From JALORV01 sp035255845 (GTDB taxonomy: Bacteria > Pseudomonadota > Gammaproteobacteria > Burkholderiales > Burkholderiaceae_F): a DNA stretch of 9,369 nt. The notes under the pieces were generated by a model that did not search any database, was not told where the DNA came from, and saw only the letters and a program-made list of their open reading frames with translations. Positions 7,044 to 9,369 of the stretch are shown piece after piece (position 1 is the first letter of the stretch; each line of letters opens with the position of its first letter). The stretch covers positions 1 to 9,369 of the forward strand of contig DATEZE010000203.1 of assembly GCA_035255845.1 (NCBI GenBank). Reading direction: 5' to 3'. The translations under genes were made by a program, and so were the position numbers.

Positions 7044-7325
7044 CATTGGCCGGTCGAACAAGCCACGATGCGGCAGGCGGCAATCGCAAAGATCGCAGAG
7101 CGAACGGCCGAGGCACGCCGCTTGCTTGCGCTCGCGGTCCGACGTAGGCCGCCGCTAAGCACTAGGGACTTACGCGGGCGGCGATCGGGAGTCGCTGCGG
7201 ATCGACCGCATCACCCGGTTGCGCGTTGCCCGAAGTTTGGATCTCGCGCAGTGCGGTGTCACCGGTTCGTTACTGCCGCGACATTAACCTGTGGGCGGAA
7301 GAGCGCGAATTCGTTCGTGTGCCCG

Positions 7326-7346
7326 CATCGAATCGATGAATCATCG
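7326..7346 (+). promoter_or_regulatory. Overlapping CATCG/CGATG inverted repeats, possible operator
   Basis: CATCG-AAT-CGATG-AAT-CATCG: three half-sites of alternating orientation starting at 7326, 7334 and 7342, exactly 8 bp apart; a further partial CGATT starts at 7351. The second and third form the odd palindrome CGATGA-A-TCATCG (7334-7346). It lies about 107 bp before the tannase-family start, a plausible operator position. No known regulator is assigned. Confidence 0.35.
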
Positions 7347-7437
7347 GAGACGATTGATGAAGCAAGCAGCATCTGGTCCGAGCGCGCTACTTCCGGCGAT
7401 AGACTGGTCGCCCTTCCTATGTGCCCGTCCAACCATT

Positions 7438-7444
7438 AGAGGAG
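7438..7444 (+). promoter_or_regulatory. Shine-Dalgarno site of the tannase-family gene
   Basis: AGAGGAG with an 8-nt spacer precedes ATG 7453. It decides the start against an in-frame frame opening at 7291, since the lipoprotein signal begins right at 7453. Confidence 0.7.
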
Positions 7445-7452
7445 ACATATCG

Positions 7453-9168
7453 ATGTACGTACGAACCGGTCTTCGCTCGCTCCTCGCAGCGGCCGCAGGC
7501 ACATTGGCTTTGGCTGCCTGTGGCAGTGACGACGATATTGTTCCTGTACCGGCGCCTATGAGCTGCACGCAGTTGAACGGCATGACCATTCCCGCTTCCT
7601 CCATCGGTTTGCCCACCACTGGCGCGGTCGTCACCAGCACGGCGGTGGTACCCGCTGCCGGTACGGGCCCGACGGCCGTGGGTGATTACTGCAAGGTGCT
7701 TGGCGACATCAATCCGGTCGATGCCACAGCACCCAAGATCAAGTTCCAGGTTAACCTGCCCACGACCTGGAACAATGGCGCCGTAATGTTCGGCGGCGGC
7801 GGTTATAACGGCACCATTGCCACCGGCACAGGCAACGTTCCGGCTGGCCCCACAAACCAGCCGACGCCGTTGGGCCGCGGCTACGCCACTTTCGGCAGTG
7901 ATTCGGGCCATCAGGCCAATGCGGCAGGCAGCCGCGACGGTAGTTTCGGCATCAACGACGAAGCTTTGCGAAACTTCTCCGGGGATGCGCTCAAGAAGAC
8001 GCGCGACGCCGCCGTCGCGATCATCAAGGCGCGCTATGCCACGAACACCATTGCTAGGACGTACTTCGCCGGGGGCTCTACCGGCGGCCGCGAAGCCTTG
8101 CTGGTGGTGCAGAACTGGCCTCAGGATTTCGACGGTGCGATCGTGCTGTATCCAGCATGGAATGCCGCGAGCCTGGACCTGCAGTTCGGACGCGTGACGC
8201 GGCAACTCGCGCTGCCTGGGGCGTATCCGAATCGCGCAAAGCGCAAGGTGTTGTTCGACTCGGCCGTGGCTGCGTGCGACATGCTGGACGGCGTTGCCGA
8301 TGCGCTCATCAGTAACCAGGGCGCCTGCGATGCCACCTTTGATCCTGCGACCGCCACGCTCGCGGGCAACCCGATACGCTGCCCCAACGGCGTCGACGTC
8401 GGCGACGCGTGTCTGTCCGATGCGCAGATTGCATCCTTCAATGTTATGAACACGCCGCTGACCCTCTCCTACGCTCTGGCGAGTGGCGAAACGACCTATC
8501 CCGGCTTCGTGACCTGGGGGACGGACTTCGGCATTCCCGGTACCAGTCCGTTGCAGCCAACTGTGCTGACGCTGTCACTGGGAACCGAGCAGCCCGCGAA
8601 TCCGATGCCACCCGTGGCCGCGACCACGCCACCGTATGGCAGCACCTTCTGGGATCAGTGGGTGAAGTACTTTGTGACGCGTGACACCGGGTTCAATTCG
8701 CTGTCGCTTGATCCGCAGAATCCTGGAGTGTGGCAATCGCGCATCGTCGAGCTGACAGGCATTCAGGACGCGAACAAGACCGACCTGTCGGCCTTCCGCG
8801 CCAAGGGCGGAAAGATCCTGATGGCGCATGGCATCCACGATGCGCTGGTAAGCAGCCGCGCGACCCGGCAGTACCTCACCCGGATTCAGGGTGCGATGGG
8901 CACGTCCAACGTGCGTGACTTCGTGCGCTACTACGAGATTCCTGGTTACGGGCACGCGGCGAGCAGCGTTTTCAACGCCGCCTGGGACTCGCTCACGACG
9001 CTCGAGGCGTGGGTGGAGCGGGGCGTCACTCCACCGGCGCAGATCGTTACCGACACGGCGGGCGTTGCCGGTCGCACTAGGCCGCTCTGCGAATATCCGA
9101 GCTGGCCGAAGTACAACGGCAGCGGCGACGTGAATGCGGCCGCGAGTTTTACCTGTTCGATCAACTAG
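7453..9168 (+). CDS. Tannase/feruloyl esterase family lipoprotein, atypical CS-D-HC motif
   Basis: 571 aa. The N-terminus is a lipoprotein signal (Arg4 and Arg8, hydrophobic 9-22, lipobox LAAC with Cys23, then GSDDD), so the protein is probably exported and membrane-anchored. The rest fits the tannase/feruloyl esterase alpha/beta hydrolases, which cleave ester bonds of plant phenolics and similar compounds. Nucleophile Ser209 sits in YFAGGSTGGREALL, Asp463 in AHGIHDALV and His501 in PGYGHAAS. A calcium-loop-like segment, CDMLDGVADALIS (275-287), lies in the lid region. The usual Cys before Ser and Cys after His are Gly208 and Ala502 here. The other eight cysteines (38, 80, 275, 292, 310, 320, 546, 568) look like four remaining disulfides. 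Substrate unknown: a feruloyl, tannin or other aromatic ester is possible, and a role in PHA turnover is not supported by motifs. A strong Shine-Dalgarno site precedes it and a hairpin terminator follows. Confidence 0.85.
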   Translation: MYVRTGLRSLLAAAAGTLALAACGSDDDIVPVPAPMSCTQLNGMTIPASSIGLPTTGAVVTSTAVVPAAGTGPTAVGDYCKVLGDINPVDATAPKIKFQVNLPTTWNNGAVMFGGGGYNGTIATGTGNVPAGPTNQPTPLGRGYATFGSDSGHQANAAGSRDGSFGINDEALRNFSGDALKKTRDAAVAIIKARYATNTIARTYFAGGSTGGREALLVVQNWPQDFDGAIVLYPAWNAASLDLQFGRVTRQLALPGAYPNRAKRKVLFDSAVAACDMLDGVADALISNQGACDATFDPATATLAGNPIRCPNGVDVGDACLSDAQIASFNVMNTPLTLSYALASGETTYPGFVTWGTDFGIPGTSPLQPTVLTLSLGTEQPANPMPPVAATTPPYGSTFWDQWVKYFVTRDTGFNSLSLDPQNPGVWQSRIVELTGIQDANKTDLSAFRAKGGKILMAHGIHDALVSSRATRQYLTRIQGAMGTSNVRDFVRYYEIPGYGHAASSVFNAAWDSLTTLEAWVERGVTPPAQIVTDTAGVAGRTRPLCEYPSWPKYNGSGDVNAAASFTCSIN

Positions 9169-9199
9169 GCGAGTTCACGTCACGAGGACAGGGCTCGAA

Positions 9200-9231
9200 G
9201 AAAGGGGGGCGTCACAGGCGCCCCTTTCATT
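9200..9231. terminator. Hairpin terminator, probably bidirectional
   Basis: GGGGCG (9206-9211) pairs with CGCCCC (9219-9224) around a 7-nt loop; the stem extends through a GG bulge with GAAA (9200-9203) against TTTC (9225-9228). On the plus strand CTTTCATT follows; on the minus strand CCTTTCTTCG follows the stem, so either direction gets a short, imperfect T-rich tail. It begins 31 bp after the tannase-family stop and ends an apparent minus-strand reading frame. Confidence 0.65.
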
Positions 9232-9369
9232 GCTGTCGCAGTCGACCATTGGATTCTTTGCGTTCTTCTTCAGGTTCCGCGCACTGGCCGAAGTCGATGA
9301 CTTCGCACAGGAGTCCACTCCGCATCAGAAGGTCGCAAACCGTGCATCGCTGCGTGCTTGTCCGGACTT
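9227..9369 (-). CDS. Possible small Cys-containing protein, C-terminal part
   Basis: On the minus strand an open frame enters from the right edge and runs 46 codons to a TGA at 9227-9229. The peptide contains CTVCDLLMRSGLLCEVIDF, then GQC, and ends in an acidic then basic hydrophilic tail (EPEEERKESNGRLRQQ). Four cysteines with a leading C-x-x-C could form a small metal site. Its stop lies in the outer arm of the terminator hairpin, the expected position if a real gene ends there convergently with the tannase-family gene. The composition looks protein-like, but the piece is short, third-position GC is only moderate, and I do not recognise the family. The start is outside the window, or could be the ATG encoding the Met of LLMRSG. 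Confidence 0.38.
   Translation of the reverse strand, partial: VRTSTQRCTVCDLLMRSGLLCEVIDFGQCAEPEEERKESNGRLRQQ

Larger units (their letters stand above)
6883..7061 (+). repeat. Two degenerate tandem copies of a two-hairpin unit
   Basis: Copy 1 runs from 6883 to about 6970 and copy 2 from 6978 to about 7061. Both begin GCGCGGGG and end near CCGGTCGA-CA. By eye they are roughly 80% identical, with a 4-bp and a 1-bp indel. Each copy carries two inverted repeats in the same order (hairpins listed separately). The long open frames across this stretch on both strands show no recognisable domain and follow from the GC content, so I take it as non-coding. A much weaker third copy may lie at about 7105-7140 (ACGCCGC-TTGCTTGCG). 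Function unknown: possibly a REP-like dispersed element, an mRNA-stabilising structure at the phaB 3' end, or a structured small RNA. Confidence 0.7.
7062..7452 (+). other. Non-coding stretch before the tannase-family gene
   Basis: About 390 bp without a gene I can support. It contains the possible third repeat remnant (about 7105-7140), the CATCG/CGATG cluster at 7326-7346 and the Shine-Dalgarno site of the next gene. The base composition becomes less GC-rich toward 7260-7450, as expected of a promoter region, but no pair of -35 and -10 boxes is convincing. Confidence 0.45.

Noticed and set aside
6883..7061. CRISPR-like array
   Set aside because: There are only two diverged copies with no unique spacers between identical repeats and no cas genes.
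6807..7439. Plus-strand open frame of 210 codons through the repeat region
   Set aside because: It overlaps the end of phaB, crosses the tandem hairpins, and its peptide merely repeats with the DNA. The copies differ by indels not restricted to multiples of three, so no reading frame is preserved.
7291..7452. Upstream start for the tannase-family gene adding 54 residues
   Set aside because: The added part is basic and unstructured and would bury the lipoprotein signal; ATG 7453 has a strong Shine-Dalgarno site and begins the signal directly.
7453..9168. PHB depolymerase or 3HB-oligomer hydrolase linked to the pha cluster
   Set aside because: The Ser motif, calcium-loop-like segment, cysteine spacing and C-terminal PGxGH segment fit the tannase/feruloyl esterase family; neither a PHB depolymerase box nor a substrate-binding domain is visible. 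Proximity alone does not establish the link.

Overview
The window is high-GC chromosomal DNA from a proteobacterium. The order dinG-like end / bamD / rluD / pgeF / phaC / phaA / phaB matches, from memory, the arrangement around phaCAB in Burkholderiales and related Betaproteobacteria, and PhaB is very close to the Cupriavidus-type enzyme. A betaproteobacterium is therefore the best guess, inferred from gene order and protein motifs without any database search.

Layout. (1) 1-147: last 48 codons of a DinG-type helicase on the plus strand. (2) 156-950, minus strand: bamD, an outer-membrane assembly lipoprotein, convergent with the helicase (8 bp between stop codons) and divergent from rluD (4 bp between start codons). 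(3) 955-2822: rluD and pgeF, coupled by an ATGA overlap. (4) 2904-6882: phaC, phaA, phaB, a complete short-chain polyhydroxyalkanoate (PHB-type) pathway. PhaA condenses two acetyl-CoA, PhaB reduces acetoacetyl-CoA to (R)-3-hydroxybutyryl-CoA, and PhaC polymerises it. No phaR regulator or phasin follows within the window. (5) 6883-7452: a 570 bp non-coding stretch. Its first part holds two degenerate tandem copies of a unit of about 85 bp, each able to form the same two hairpins; a cluster of alternating CATCG/CGATG sites lies nearer the next gene. (6) 7453-9168: a lipoprotein of the tannase/feruloyl esterase alpha/beta-hydrolase family. It keeps the Ser-Asp-His triad but lacks both cysteines of the family's CS-D-HC motif. 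(7) 9200-9369: a hairpin terminator, probably bidirectional, and the 3' end of a possible small Cys-containing gene on the minus strand.

Most of the window is ordinary conserved chromosome. The parts that merit attention are the region after phaB (hairpin repeat, absent phaR, unusual tannase-family lipoprotein), the very tight bamD/rluD divergence, and the basic N-terminal tail of PhaC. I found no convincing new defence system, CRISPR array, tRNA, rRNA or transposase.
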